Notes: a model not told the origin generated them from the letters alone. Numbered from the stretch's first letter, positions 1 to 9,684 are shown. The stretch: 64,000 nucleotides of DNA from JAPOXR01 sp965221935 (GCA_965221935.1 CBDCSZ010000077.1:91128-155127), one strand, 5' to 3'. Translations and numbers: made by a program.

Positions 1-63
1 TGACGGGCAGACCAGATTCCACGAATTGACCTCTCGAGGCGGAAAACGGGATCTCATCCCATT

Positions 64-582
64 TCAGAACGGGATATCGTCGTCTCTGTCGATTGATGAC
101 TGGCTGTTGGCGTCGGACTGCGGGGAATCCGTTCGCCGATAAGTGTCATCGGACTGCTGCCGGTCGGCGCGATGCTGCCCGGACTCGCCCGGGAATCCGC
201 GCTGATCGTCGTGGGACTGCTGATTGTCGCTGCGGCTTCCCAACATCCGAAGTTCACCCCGGTAGGCGCGAAGCGCAACATCGGTCGCATATCGGTCCTG
301 GCCGTTTTGGTCCTGCCACTTGCGGGTCTCCAGCTGACCTTCGAGATAGACAAGCGATCCTTTGCGCAGCCATTGCTCGGCAACGCGCACCAAGGGTTCA
401 TTGTATATTGAAACCCGGTGCCACTCCGTTCGCTCTCGGTTTTCGCCGGTGTTACGGTCCTTCCAGCGCTCGCTTGTGGCCACTCTGATCTCGCAGACTT
501 TTCCGCCTGACGGAAACGTCCTGACCTCCGGATCCGCTCCCAGCCGTCCGACCAAAATGACTTTGTTTACCGAACCTGACAT
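64..582 (-). CDS. ssb: Single-stranded DNA-binding protein
   Basis: Binds single-stranded DNA as a tetramer in replication, recombination and repair. The 172-residue product has an N-terminal OB-fold (about residues 1-110, opening MSGSVNKVILVGRLGADPEV), then a long Gln/Ser/Asp/Arg-rich linker, then the acidic tip DDDIPF that SSB proteins use to recruit partner enzymes. The frame is open further upstream, but the start at 582 is chosen because it begins at the conserved SSB N-terminus and a GGGGGAAAG ribosome site lies just before it. It is divergent from uvrA, a pairing common in proteobacteria where both are often under LexA control. Identification is secure; SOS control here is inferred. 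Confidence 0.97.
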   Translation of the reverse strand: MSGSVNKVILVGRLGADPEVRTFPSGGKVCEIRVATSERWKDRNTGENRERTEWHRVSIYNEPLVRVAEQWLRKGSLVYLEGQLETRKWQDQNGQDRYATDVALRAYRGELRMLGSRSDNQQSHDDQRGFPGESGQHRADRQQSDDTYRRTDSPQSDANSQSSIDRDDDIPF

Positions 583-924
583 ATCTTTCCCCCAGCCTGC
601 CCACCAAACTCGGCGGCTGCGGACAGGATTCACGCAATCCGTGAGATTTGGCAAGCCAATTCAGTCCGCCGGACGATGCCAGCGGCGCGCCGGCAAGAAC
701 CGCCTGACCGGATTTGCGGGATCCAAGGCACAGCGCCGCCGCAAAAACCAAGGAAGGGTCATGGCGCCCGCCCGACAGAACTGCCTTTGAATTGTTATCA
801 TTCAATACGTTTTGGAATGTATCTGAAAGAACTTTTCAAATTGGCGACGCCCCCTTCCCGAACACGGGCGCATTGCCAACATTTTTTCATTGCACTACCC
901 TGAAAACAGCAGGATGGGGCGGGT
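583..924. promoter_or_regulatory. ssb-uvrA divergent intergenic region, weak LexA-box candidate
   Basis: This 342-bp region between two divergent SOS-type genes must hold both promoters and contains no convincing gene. At 778-792 there is GAAC-N7-GAAT, which matches 7 of 8 conserved bases of the alphaproteobacterial LexA box read on the opposite strand (GAAC-N7-GAAC). The perfect box in front of lexA in this same window makes the comparison fair, but one mismatch in such a short motif is weak evidence. Confidence 0.3.
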
Positions 925-3783
925 ATGACTGAATTGAAATCGATCAGCGTGCGCGGCGCGCGGGAACACAATCTGCAATCCGTGGACGTTGATATCCCCC
1001 GCAACAAGCTGGTTGTTGTGACCGGGTTGAGCGGGTCCGGCAAATCCACATTGGCGATGGATACGATATATGCGGAAGGGCAGAGGCGCTATGTGGAGAG
1101 CCTTTCCGTTTATGCGCGGCAGTTCCTGAATGTGATGGAAAAGCCGGATGTGGACTCGATCACCGGCTTGTCTCCCGCCATTTCGATTGAACAAAAAACC
1201 ACATCGCGGAATCCCCGCTCGACAGTCGGCACGGTGACCGAAGTCTACGACTATCTGCGCCTGCTGTTTGCGCGAACCGGCACGCCGTACTCGCCGGCGA
1301 CAGGTCTGCCGATTGAAGCCCAGCAGATTTCCGACATGATCGACAGGATTTTTTCATTTCCTGAAGGCACCCGTGTCACGCTGCTGGCGCCGGTGGTCAG
1401 GGACCGGAAAGGGGAATTCCGCAAGGAATTGCTGGAATTCCGCAAAAAAGGCTTTCAGCGCGTCTGCATCGACGGAACGGTCCATGATCTCGACGAGGCG
1501 CCGGCGCTGCAGAAAAACCTCCGGCACAATATCGAACTGGTTGTCGACCGGATTGTCGTGCGCGGCGGATTGGACCAAAGGGTGGCCGACTCATTGCGGA
1601 CCGCTTTGGATGAAGCGGACGGAATCGCATTGGCTGACATTCAGCCCGAAGGCGGAGAAACCGAGCGCATCACATTTTCCGAGAATTTTGCGTGCCCCGT
1701 GTCAGGCTTCACAATCTCCGAAATCGAACCCCGCCTTTTCACCTTCAATGCGCCTTACGGCGCCTGCCCGGAATGCGACGGCCTTGGCAGGGAAGTGTTT
1801 TTCGATCTTCGGCAGATCGTTCCGGATATCACCCGCCGGCTTGCGTATTCGGCCATTGAGCCGTGGCGGAATTCGGCGTCATTGTATCACGAACAGACAA
1901 TAGATTCCCTTGCCAGGCATTACGGCTTCAATGCACACGTCCCGTGGTGTGAATTGCCCGAGCACATCCAAAACCTGATGCTCTATGGCTCCAACGATCA
2001 GGAAATCGAATTCACCTACACGGATGGACGGCGTTCCTACACGGTTCACCGCCGATTCGAGGGTGTCATACCCAATCTGCAGCGCCGATACCGCGAAACC
2101 GAGTCGCAGAATGTACGCGAACATTTTGAGCGGTATCAGAGCAATCGAGACTGCCAGGCCTGCGGCGGGTTTCGTCTCAGGATGGAAGCGCTCGCGGTCA
2201 AAATCGGCGGACGACACATTGGCGAAGTCTCTGATTTGACGGTCTCCGACGCCCTGCAGTGGAGTCGGCAGGCCGCTCCGAATCTGTCGGCGCAAAAACA
2301 GGAAATCGCCGCGCCCATTCTCAAAGAGATCGACGAACGCCTTGGTTTTCTGGTGAATGTCGGCCTCGAATACCTGACTTTGTCTCGCATGTCGGGAAGC
2401 CTGTCCGGCGGTGAAAGCCAGCGGATCCGCCTGGCAAGCCAGATCGGCGCCGGACTGACCGGCGTTCTTTACGTACTGGACGAACCGTCCATTGGCCTGC
2501 ACCAGCGCGACAACAAACGGCTGCTGGCCACGCTGAAAAACCTGCGCGACCAAGGAAACACAGTCATTGTCGTCGAGCATGACGAAGAAGCGATCCGAGA
2601 GGCGGATTTTGTCCTCGATATTGGTCCGGGAGCCGGCAAGCATGGCGGCAAAGTTGTGGCCCATGGTCGGCCGGAGGACATTGAAACAGACCGCAACTCG
2701 TTGACCGGGCAGTATCTCAGCGGGGAACGTTCGATACCCTTCAGCGACAGCAGGCGCGCAGGCATCGGCCGGTCTGTCCGTGTGATTGGGGCCCGCGCCA
2801 ACAATCTAAAATCGATCGATGCCGAATTTCCGCTTGGCAAGTTTGTCTGTGTGACCGGCGTTTCCGGCAGCGGAAAATCCACGTTGACTTTTGACACGCT
2901 TTATCGCCACGCAGAGGCATTCTTTAACCGCTACCGCGTCGCGCCGGACAATTGCGACTCGGTGGAAGGGCTGACAAATCTGTTGAAAGTCATTGATATC
3001 GATCAGCGGCCGATCGGCCGAACGCCCCGTTCCAACCCGGCAACCTACACCGATGCGTTTTTGCCGATTCGAAACTGGTTCACGGAACTCCCGGAGTCGC
3101 GCGCGCGGGGCTATAAGCCGGGACGGTTTTCATTCAATGTGAAGGGCGGCCGGTGCGAGGCGTGCCAAGGCGATGGCGTCATCAAGATCGCCATGCACTT
3201 CCTTCCGGACATCTACGTGTCATGCGAAAGCTGCCGGAGCGCGCGCTACAACCGCGAGACGCTTGAAATCAGGTTTCGGGGAAAATCGATCGCCGATGTG
3301 CTCGACATGACCGTCGAAGAAGCGGCGGAGTTTTTCAGCGCTGTGCCGGCAATCCACGACAAGCTGAAGTCTCTGCGGGAAGTCGGTCTCGGCTACATCA
3401 AGCTCGGTCAGCCCGCCACCACTCTCTCCGGCGGGGAAGCGCAGCGCGTCAAACTGTCAAAAGAGCTTGCGAGACGGTCCCCTGGCGGAACGCTCTACAT
3501 TTTTGACGAACCCACGACCGGGCTGCACTTTGAAGACATCAAGCGCCTGCTTGAAGTGCTGCACCGCCTTGTCAGTCTCGGCAACAGCGTGATCGTGATC
3601 GAACATAATCTCGATGTCATAAAGACGGCAGACTGGGTGATCGACATGGGGCCTGAAGGCGGAGATGCGGGCGGAACCATCGTCGCGGAAGGCACGCCGG
3701 AAGACATTGCAGCCTACAAATCCAGTTACACCGGCCAGTTTCTGTCGCCAATTCTCAGTAAGACGCTCATGGCGGCCGAGTAG
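925..3783 (+). CDS. uvrA: UvrABC excinuclease ATPase subunit A
   Basis: Damage-recognition subunit of nucleotide excision repair; a UvrA dimer loads UvrB at lesions. The 952 residues match the usual 940-960. Two ABC ATPase modules are visible: Walker A GLSGSGKST near residue 34 with signature LSGGESQR near 493, and Walker A GVSGSGKST near 645 with signature LSGGEAQR near 835. Zinc-binding cysteine pairs are seen near residues 280 (CPEC) and 411 (CQAC), and near 743 (CEAC) and 767 (CESC). The ATG follows a purine-rich GGATGGGGCGGGT stretch. It converges on the valine-degradation operon with only 6 bp between stop codons. Intact and typical. Confidence 0.98.
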   Translation: MTELKSISVRGAREHNLQSVDVDIPRNKLVVVTGLSGSGKSTLAMDTIYAEGQRRYVESLSVYARQFLNVMEKPDVDSITGLSPAISIEQKTTSRNPRSTVGTVTEVYDYLRLLFARTGTPYSPATGLPIEAQQISDMIDRIFSFPEGTRVTLLAPVVRDRKGEFRKELLEFRKKGFQRVCIDGTVHDLDEAPALQKNLRHNIELVVDRIVVRGGLDQRVADSLRTALDEADGIALADIQPEGGETERITFSENFACPVSGFTISEIEPRLFTFNAPYGACPECDGLGREVFFDLRQIVPDITRRLAYSAIEPWRNSASLYHEQTIDSLARHYGFNAHVPWCELPEHIQNLMLYGSNDQEIEFTYTDGRRSYTVHRRFEGVIPNLQRRYRETESQNVREHFERYQSNRDCQACGGFRLRMEALAVKIGGRHIGEVSDLTVSDALQWSRQAAPNLSAQKQEIAAPILKEIDERLGFLVNVGLEYLTLSRMSGSLSGGESQRIRLASQIGAGLTGVLYVLDEPSIGLHQRDNKRLLATLKNLRDQGNTVIVVEHDEEAIREADFVLDIGPGAGKHGGKVVAHGRPEDIETDRNSLTGQYLSGERSIPFSDSRRAGIGRSVRVIGARANNLKSIDAEFPLGKFVCVTGVSGSGKSTLTFDTLYRHAEAFFNRYRVAPDNCDSVEGLTNLLKVIDIDQRPIGRTPRSNPATYTDAFLPIRNWFTELPESRARGYKPGRFSFNVKGGRCEACQGDGVIKIAMHFLPDIYVSCESCRSARYNRETLEIRFRGKSIADVLDMTVEEAAEFFSAVPAIHDKLKSLREVGLGYIKLGQPATTLSGGEAQRVKLSKELARRSPGGTLYIFDEPTTGLHFEDIKRLLEVLHRLVSLGNSVIVIEHNLDVIKTADWVIDMGPEGGDAGGTIVAEGTPEDIAAYKSSYTGQFLSPILSKTLMAAE

Positions 3784-3789
3784 GGCCGA

Positions 3790-4659
3790 TCAGGCATCGT
3801 CTTTTTGGAATTTCAGCATAATGCCGGAGAAATCCATTCCGGAACCCTGCTCTTTTTCGACAAACGAACGGAAAATCTCTGTCGCCTTCCGCCCAATTGG
3901 CGTCTCCGCATTGACCGAATCGGCCGCCTGTTGCGCGAGCCGCAGATCCTTCAGCATGAGGTCGGCGGCAAATCCAGGCCGGTAACCATGGTCCGACGGA
4001 GCTTCCGGTCCGATCCCCGGCGCCGGGCAATAGACGTTCATGCTCCAGCTGTGGCCCGATGAAGACGACACGACGTCAAACATTTTCCGCCGGTCCAGCC
4101 CGAGCCGGTCGGCAAGCCCAAAAGCTTCGCAGGTCACGATCATGGTCGCCCCCAGGATCATGTTGTTGCAGATCTTGGCGGCCTGGCCGGAACCTGCGGG
4201 CCCACAGTGGACGGCGCGCGACCCCATGAGTTCAAACAGCGGCTTGACGCGTTCAAAAGCCGGCACGGCGCCTCCGGCCATGAAAGTCAGCACGCCTTTC
4301 TCGGCCCCAGAAACGCCTCCCGACACCGGCGCATCGACAAACCCGATTCCAATTTCGGCCGCCTGACCGGCGACAGCCCGGGCACTGTCGATATCCACAG
4401 TGGAGCAGTCCAAAAGCACGGTGCCCAATTGCATGGCCGGCAGCGCATCGTCTGCAACCGACCGCAATGCGGCCCCGTCGGGCAGCATGGCGATGACAAC
4501 CTCGTTCCCCGCCGCCGCCTCTGCGACGGAGGAGGCGGGACTCACCTTTGCGGGGCAGGGGGCAGCAATATCGAAGCCGCGGACAGTTTGGCCTCCAGCC
4601 GCCAGGTTGTGCGCCATCGGCGCTCCCATATTGCCCAAACCGATAAATCCAATCTTCAT
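3790..4659 (-). CDS. mmsB: 3-Hydroxyisobutyrate dehydrogenase
   Basis: Oxidises 3-hydroxyisobutyrate to methylmalonate semialdehyde with NAD+, a late step of valine breakdown. The 289 residues match the family. The N-terminal Rossmann motif GLGNMGAP is at residues 7-14, the substrate-site segment DAPVSGGVSGAEKG at about 109-122, and the probable catalytic lysine is K162 in GQAAKICNN. It is the last gene of a four-gene minus-strand operon and overlaps the hydrolase gene by 4 bp (ATGA). The other three genes are the preceding and following steps of the same route, which supports 3-hydroxyisobutyrate as substrate over related beta-hydroxyacids. Confidence 0.94.
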   Translation of the reverse strand: MKIGFIGLGNMGAPMAHNLAAGGQTVRGFDIAAPCPAKVSPASSVAEAAAGNEVVIAMLPDGAALRSVADDALPAMQLGTVLLDCSTVDIDSARAVAGQAAEIGIGFVDAPVSGGVSGAEKGVLTFMAGGAVPAFERVKPLFELMGSRAVHCGPAGSGQAAKICNNMILGATMIVTCEAFGLADRLGLDRRKMFDVVSSSSGHSWSMNVYCPAPGIGPEAPSDHGYRPGFAADLMLKDLRLAQQAADSVNAETPIGRKATEIFRSFVEKEQGSGMDFSGIMLKFQKDDA

Positions 4660-5735
4660 TGCTGTTGTTCCTCTCCCCGTTGGCCGGCCGAGTCCCGACG
4701 CGGGTTCCAGACCAGCTCGTCTTCGCCCAAATGACCGAGCATTTGCTGAACTTCAGATGTGCGCACGGAAGCGGCGGAATCGTGTTTCCAGTTGGCGTTG
4801 TTGTCTTTGTCGATGATGCGGGCGCGGATTCCCTCAAGGAAATCCGCGTGTTCCAGCGATCTGAAGACAAAACGGTATTCCAGGCTGAGAGCCTCGCGCA
4901 AAGATGTCGTCTGCCGCTGCCTTCGAATTAAGGACACGGCGCATGCCATTGATAACGGCGAGTTTTTCGCAATCTGGCGAAGGCAGTCAACGGCGAATTC
5001 ACTGTTGTCTTTGTGTAATGCGTCAACGATTTCACCGAGAGTGGCGGCGCTGAACAGAGAACTTGCGCGTTGCCGCAGATCAGGCAGGGCGCTGTCCGGC
5101 GGATTGACTGACGCTTCGGCGACCGGTGCGGCGTTGCCGCCTTCGCACAAATCCATTTTCAGGTCCCGCCAGTTTTCCTCGGGAACGAAACTGTCGGCAA
5201 AACCCATATAAATCGCATCGGCCGGCCCCATGCGGCGACCGGTGATGCCGAAACACTCGCCCAAATGGCCCGGTCCCTTGGCCAGCAGGTGCGAGCCGCC
5301 CACATCGGGGACCAGTCCAATGCTGCATTCCGGCATGGCGATTCTGCTGCTGGAGCCAACAATGCGGTTTGAGCCATGACAGCCGATGCCGACGCCGCCG
5401 CCCATTGTGTAGCCCTGCAGAAAACTAATGACCGGTTTTGGAAAACCGGCAATGGCCGCATTCATCCGGTATTCGTCACGCCAGAATTTTTGGCCATAAG
5501 CAAAATCTCCCGCTCTGCCGCTGCTGTACATGTCGGCAATGTCACCGCCGGCGCAAAACGCGCGGTCTCCCTCGGCGTCGAAGATGACAAGCGCAACGCC
5601 CTCATCGGATCGCCATGCGGCGAGCGCATCGGCGATCGCCAGGCACATCGGATAGGTGAGTGCGTTCAGAGCCCGCGGGCGCCGCAGTGTGATTTTTCCA
5701 GCCCGGCCATCCCTGCGGATCGCAATATCCTGCAT
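4656..5735 (-). CDS. 3-Hydroxyisobutyryl-CoA hydrolase (crotonase family)
   Basis: Hydrolyses 3-hydroxyisobutyryl-CoA to free 3-hydroxyisobutyrate in valine degradation. The 359 residues are longer than plain enoyl-CoA hydratases (about 260) and fit the hydrolase subgroup. Visible crotonase features are CAGGDI at 61-66 (first oxyanion-hole segment), GGGVG at 112-116 (second), and PECSIGLVPD at 135-144, whose Glu136 and Asp144 line up with the catalytic acids of the human enzyme HIBCH. Start and stop overlap both neighbours, indicating translational coupling. A generic enoyl-CoA hydratase/isomerase label would also fit, but the operon context favours the hydrolase. Confidence 0.88.
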   Translation of the reverse strand: MQDIAIRRDGRAGKITLRRPRALNALTYPMCLAIADALAAWRSDEGVALVIFDAEGDRAFCAGGDIADMYSSGRAGDFAYGQKFWRDEYRMNAAIAGFPKPVISFLQGYTMGGGVGIGCHGSNRIVGSSSRIAMPECSIGLVPDVGGSHLLAKGPGHLGECFGITGRRMGPADAIYMGFADSFVPEENWRDLKMDLCEGGNAAPVAEASVNPPDSALPDLRQRASSLFSAATLGEIVDALHKDNSEFAVDCLRQIAKNSPLSMACAVSLIRRQRQTTSLREALSLEYRFVFRSLEHADFLEGIRARIIDKDNNANWKHDSAASVRTSEVQQMLGHLGEDELVWNPRRDSAGQRGEEQQQ

Positions 5736-6880
5736 CAGTTTGCGGCGGCGAGCATGTTTCGGGCAACGATCAGCCGCATGATCTCATTGGTTCCCTCGAG
5801 GATTTGGTGAACTCTCAGGTCGCGGACAATTTTTTCAACGCCGCAGTCGGCTAGATAGCCGTATCCGCCATGCAGCTGCAGGCACTCATTGGCGATTCGA
5901 AATCCGGCATCGGTTCCAAACCGTTTTGCCATTGCACAGCTGGCGGTGGCGTCAGCATCGCCTCTGTCCAGCTTCCACGCCGCCATTCTGAGCAGCGAAC
6001 GGGCCGCCTGGATTTCAGTCTCCATATCCGCAAGACGGAACTGCAGCGCCTGGAACGCATTGAGTTTTTTTCCAAATGCCTGCCGCTCATCCATATAGGC
6101 CACAGTCTGGTCCAACGCCGCCTGCGCGCCGCCGAGCGAACAGGCGGCGATATTCAGTCTACCGCCGTCAAGACCCGCCATCGCGTAACGAAACCCGGCC
6201 CCTTCTTCGCCCAACAGGCATTCGGCCGGCACCGAACACGCATCGAGCTGAACCTGCCGCGTCGGCTGGGCGCGCCAGCCCATTTTATCTTCCAGCCCGC
6301 CGAAAGAAATTCCCGGCGCATCGGAATCCACCAATACGGCGGAAATTCCATCGGGCCCGTCACCGCCTGTCCGGCACATGACCAGATACGCATCTGAATA
6401 GCCGCCGCCAGATATGAACGCCTTTGTGCCGGAAAGCCGCCAGCCGTTGTTGGTTCGCTCCGCCTTTGTCCGCAGCGCCGCCGCGTCCGAACCGGAACCC
6501 GGTTCCGTCAGGCAATAGGACACAATTGTCCGCATCGAGGCCGCAGTTGGCAGATACCGCGATTTCAGCTCAGGCGAGCCAAAGGAATCGATCATCCAGA
6601 CGCACATATTGTGAATGGACAAGAACGCGGCGACAGATGGGCAGGAACGGGCGAGCGCCTCAAAAATCAATGACGCGTCGAGCCTCGACAATTCAGATCC
6701 GCCCGATTCGGCCGGGACATTGATCGCCGCCAATCCAAGATCCCCAGCGGCGCGCCAAAGCCGGCGCGGAATCGTCCCCTCGGACTCCCACTGACGGGCG
6801 AACGGCGCAATCTGTTCTTCACCGAATTCACGCGCCATCTCAACAATGGCGTTCTGCTCTTCCGACAGGGCAAAATCCAT
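5735..6880 (-). CDS. Acyl-CoA dehydrogenase, probably isobutyryl-CoA dehydrogenase
   Basis: FAD-dependent dehydrogenase expected to convert isobutyryl-CoA to methacrylyl-CoA. The 381 residues carry the standard acyl-CoA dehydrogenase layout: helical N-terminal domain, central beta domain with YCLTEPGSGSDAAAL near 140-155, and C-terminal helical domain ending in EGTNEIM at about 362-368, which carries the usual catalytic glutamate. It lies between the mmsA and hydrolase genes in a tight operon. Isobutyryl-CoA specificity is inferred from the operon; the family alone would allow other short branched acyl-CoAs. A dedicated enoyl-CoA hydratase for the next step is not in this cluster. Confidence 0.88.
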   Translation of the reverse strand: MDFALSEEQNAIVEMAREFGEEQIAPFARQWESEGTIPRRLWRAAGDLGLAAINVPAESGGSELSRLDASLIFEALARSCPSVAAFLSIHNMCVWMIDSFGSPELKSRYLPTAASMRTIVSYCLTEPGSGSDAAALRTKAERTNNGWRLSGTKAFISGGGYSDAYLVMCRTGGDGPDGISAVLVDSDAPGISFGGLEDKMGWRAQPTRQVQLDACSVPAECLLGEEGAGFRYAMAGLDGGRLNIAACSLGGAQAALDQTVAYMDERQAFGKKLNAFQALQFRLADMETEIQAARSLLRMAAWKLDRGDADATASCAMAKRFGTDAGFRIANECLQLHGGYGYLADCGVEKIVRDLRVHQILEGTNEIMRLIVARNMLAAAN

Positions 6881-6929
6881 TGGCTGAGAGGCTCCCGAAA
6901 CTGTCGGACGCGCAGGGCGGCCGCGATGC

Positions 6930-8429
6930 CTACTCCATCACCGGAAAATTCAATATCGCGCCCTCCTTGATTCCCGACGGCCATCGGGAGGTGACAGTCT
7001 TTGTCCGCGAATAGAATCGGAACGCGTCAGGTCCATGCTGGTTGAGGTCGCCGAACACGGATTTCTTCCAGCCGCCAAACGTATGATAGGCGAGCGGAAC
7101 CGGGATCGGCACATTGATGCCCACCATGCCGACATTGACGCGTTCGGCAAAATCTCGGGCCGTGTCGCCGTCGCGGGTGAATATCGCGACACCGTTGCCG
7201 TATTCGTGATCCATGGCCAGGTCGATGGCCTCTTGGTAACTTCCCGCTCTGACGGTGGACAGGACCGGACCGAAAATCTCGGTTTTGTAAATGTCCATAT
7301 CCTTGGTGACATTGTCGAACAGGTGCGGGCCGACAAAATACCCGCGTTCATAGCCTTGGAGATTGAATCGGCGGCCATCCACCCGAAGAGCGGCGCCTTG
7401 GTCAATTCCAGATTCCACCAAATCCTGGACGCGCTGCTTTGCCTCGGCGGTGATCAGCGGCCCGTAATCCATGTCGTCGCCTGCGGTGTATGGACCGACC
7501 TTAAGGTTTTCAACTCTTGGGATGAGGCGGTCGATCAATGCATCAGCGGTTTTTTCACCGACCGGCACCGCGACCGACACGGCCATGCACCGCTCGCCGG
7601 CTGCGCCGTAACCCGAACCGACCAGCGCGTCGGCGGCCTGATCGAGATCCGCATCGGGCATCACAATCATGTGGTTCTTGGCGCCGCCAAAGCACTGCAC
7701 GCGTTTGCCGTGGGCAGATGCCTGGGCGAAAATATACTGGGCGATGGCGGTCGAGCCAACAAATGCGACCGCGCCGATATCCGGGTGCCGCAGAATCACG
7801 TCAACAGCGGTTTTGTCGCCGTTCACGACCTGCAGAACGCCTTCGGGCAAACCCGCCTCGAGCAGAAGTTCGGCCAGCATCAGCGGCACGGACGGGTCTC
7901 GTTCCGATGGCTTCAAAATAAAGGCATTGCCGCAGGCCAGGGCGGGGGCGAATTTCCACATCGGTATCATTGCCGGAAAATTGAACGGCGTGATCCCGGC
8001 GACAACTCCGACCGGCTGGCGCATCGAGTACATGTCAATGCCCGGTCCGGCGCTGGCGGTGAATTCTCCTTTCAGCAGGTGAGGCGCGCCGATGCAGAAT
8101 TCGACAACCTCCAGGCCGCGCTGCACATCTCCCTTGGCGTCTGGAATTGTCTTTCCGTGCTCTCGCGACAGAACCTGCGCCAGCGCGTCCATATCCCTGT
8201 GCAGCAGGCGGACAAACTCCATAAGGACCCTGGCGCGGCGCTGCGGATTGGTTGCCCCCCAGGCGGGCTGAGCCTTCAATGCGCCCTGAACCGCGGCATT
8301 GACTTCACCTTCCGATGCGAAAGGCGCCCTGGCCTGAATCTCACCGGTTGCCGGGTTGAAGACGTCACCGAAACGACCCGATTGACCGGCAACGCGACGC
8401 CCGTCGATAAAGTGCGATAGATCTTCCAT
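6930..8429 (-). CDS. mmsA: CoA-acylating methylmalonate-semialdehyde dehydrogenase
   Basis: Oxidatively decarboxylates methylmalonate semialdehyde to propionyl-CoA, the exit step of valine (and myo-inositol) catabolism. The 499 residues are the family length. ALDH-fold features include ITPFNFPAMIPMW at about 146-158, the glycine-rich VGSTAIAQY region at 224-232, and the catalytic cysteine C281 in GERCMAV. It is the first gene of the four-gene valine operon, so the promoter should lie in the 240-bp gap shared with the divergent CBS gene. The product is presumably cytosolic. Confidence 0.95.
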   Translation of the reverse strand: MEDLSHFIDGRRVAGQSGRFGDVFNPATGEIQARAPFASEGEVNAAVQGALKAQPAWGATNPQRRARVLMEFVRLLHRDMDALAQVLSREHGKTIPDAKGDVQRGLEVVEFCIGAPHLLKGEFTASAGPGIDMYSMRQPVGVVAGITPFNFPAMIPMWKFAPALACGNAFILKPSERDPSVPLMLAELLLEAGLPEGVLQVVNGDKTAVDVILRHPDIGAVAFVGSTAIAQYIFAQASAHGKRVQCFGGAKNHMIVMPDADLDQAADALVGSGYGAAGERCMAVSVAVPVGEKTADALIDRLIPRVENLKVGPYTAGDDMDYGPLITAEAKQRVQDLVESGIDQGAALRVDGRRFNLQGYERGYFVGPHLFDNVTKDMDIYKTEIFGPVLSTVRAGSYQEAIDLAMDHEYGNGVAIFTRDGDTARDFAERVNVGMVGINVPIPVPLAYHTFGGWKKSVFGDLNQHGPDAFRFYSRTKTVTSRWPSGIKEGAILNFPVME

Positions 8430-8671
8430 CTGCCCCTCTCATTTGCAGCAAGCCAGCAATTCGCCGGTGACCTGATTTACCAATCCAAAGGACGCCCGGC
8501 AAACCGAAAGGCGGCCGACAGGAGGCGCGGCGGTTTGCCGCGGCGCTAACTTGCCCGTGCAATTTTGCCGCCGATCCGATAATGTCTCGGCACACGGCGC
8601 GACAACAGTCTCCGCAGTCATCGTTGCGGCATGTCCCAGCCGTGCCCCGTGAATTGATGGGAGTGCGCTCA

Positions 8672-9106
8672 ATGCTTGTCCAACAGATACTCAAGACCAA
8701 GCCCAGCCAACATATTCTCACCATCGATCCAGCCGAAAGCGTCGCTGCGGCGGCAAAAATCATGTCAGACCGGCGCGTCGGAGCGTTGGTCGTGTCAGCG
8801 GGCGGCAATATCCCCGGCGGAATCGTTTCTGAACGCGACATTGTGCGCGAGATCGGGCGGGAGGGAAGCGGCGTGCTGCAGCGATCCGTGTCTTCCATCA
8901 TGAGCAAACCCGTGATCAGCTGCCATGTTGAGGACACCGCTGACGAGGTGTTGGCGAAGATGACAGAGGGGCGGTTTCGGCATATGCCGGTCTTGGATCA
9001 TGGCAGCATGACCGGCCTGATATCGATCGGCGATGTTGTGAAAGCGCGGCTCGACGAATTGAACTTGGAGCGCGATGCGCTAGAAGGCATGATAACCGGC
9101 TATTGA
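8672..9106 (+). CDS. CBS-domain-pair protein
   Basis: Small stand-alone protein (144 residues) made of two CBS domains, about residues 8-65 and 73-130, a fold that binds adenosine nucleotides as an energy sensor. The second domain carries the typical pattern RHMPVLDHGSMTGLISIGDV. The start at 8672 (MLVQQILK) is preferred over a longer frame because the CBS fold begins there and GGGAG lies about 9 nt upstream. It is divergent from mmsA and followed by coaD after 80 bp. The binding ligand and target cannot be told from sequence. Confidence 0.88.
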   Translation: MLVQQILKTKPSQHILTIDPAESVAAAAKIMSDRRVGALVVSAGGNIPGGIVSERDIVREIGREGSGVLQRSVSSIMSKPVISCHVEDTADEVLAKMTEGRFRHMPVLDHGSMTGLISIGDVVKARLDELNLERDALEGMITGY

Positions 9107-9186
9107 TTCTGGCGGCGCCAGGACATCGCTCAGACTGGAAATCATTTCAGGCCCGCCAAGTCGCCGGCCCCGAAGCGGAGATTGTG

Positions 9187-9684
9187 ATGAAGACCGGCTT
9201 GTATCCCGGCACTTTCGATCCGGTGACTTTTGGCCACATCGATGTGTTCCGGCGCGCCGCTTCTTTGGTTGACCATCTGGTGGTCGGCGTTGCGATCAAC
9301 AGTGAAAAAACCCCACTCTTCAGTCTTGAAGAACGCGTCGCCATGGTGACTGCGGCGACAGAGCTGCTCGGCGACGATATAGGCATGACGGTCACGGCCC
9401 ACCCGTTCGAAAATCTGCTGGTGGATTGCGCACAGGAGGTCGGCGCGACTTTGATCATTCGCGGGCTGCGGGCGGTTTCCGATTTTGAGTACGAGTACCA
9501 AATGGTTGGAATGAACCGCGCGCTGGATGCAAATGTTGAAACGGTGTTTTTGATGGCCGATGCCCGTTCCCAGGCGATCTCGTCAAAACTGGTGAAGGAG
9601 ATCGCGCGGCTCGGCGGCAACGTTGAAAGATTTGTCCCCGAATTTGCCCGCGACGCGCTGACCGGAAAACTCGCCGGAAGATAG
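9187..9684 (+). CDS. coaD: Phosphopantetheine adenylyltransferase
   Basis: Transfers AMP to 4'-phosphopantetheine, the fourth step of coenzyme A synthesis. The 165 residues match the family. The nucleotidyltransferase motif GTFDPVTFGHID is near the N-terminus (residues 8-19), and the conserved SSKLVKEIA segment is near 130. The start at 9187 (MKTGLYPGTFDP) is chosen because the longer open frame adds 28 residues that do not belong to the family. The cyclophilin gene follows on the same strand after about 110 bp. Confidence 0.96.
   Translation: MKTGLYPGTFDPVTFGHIDVFRRAASLVDHLVVGVAINSEKTPLFSLEERVAMVTAATELLGDDIGMTVTAHPFENLLVDCAQEVGATLIIRGLRAVSDFEYEYQMVGMNRALDANVETVFLMADARSQAISSKLVKEIARLGGNVERFVPEFARDALTGKLAGR

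Noticed and set aside
8520..8550. GC-rich hairpin in the mmsA/CBS promoter region as a riboswitch
   Set aside because: The stem is short and GC-driven, and no known riboswitch core is visible.
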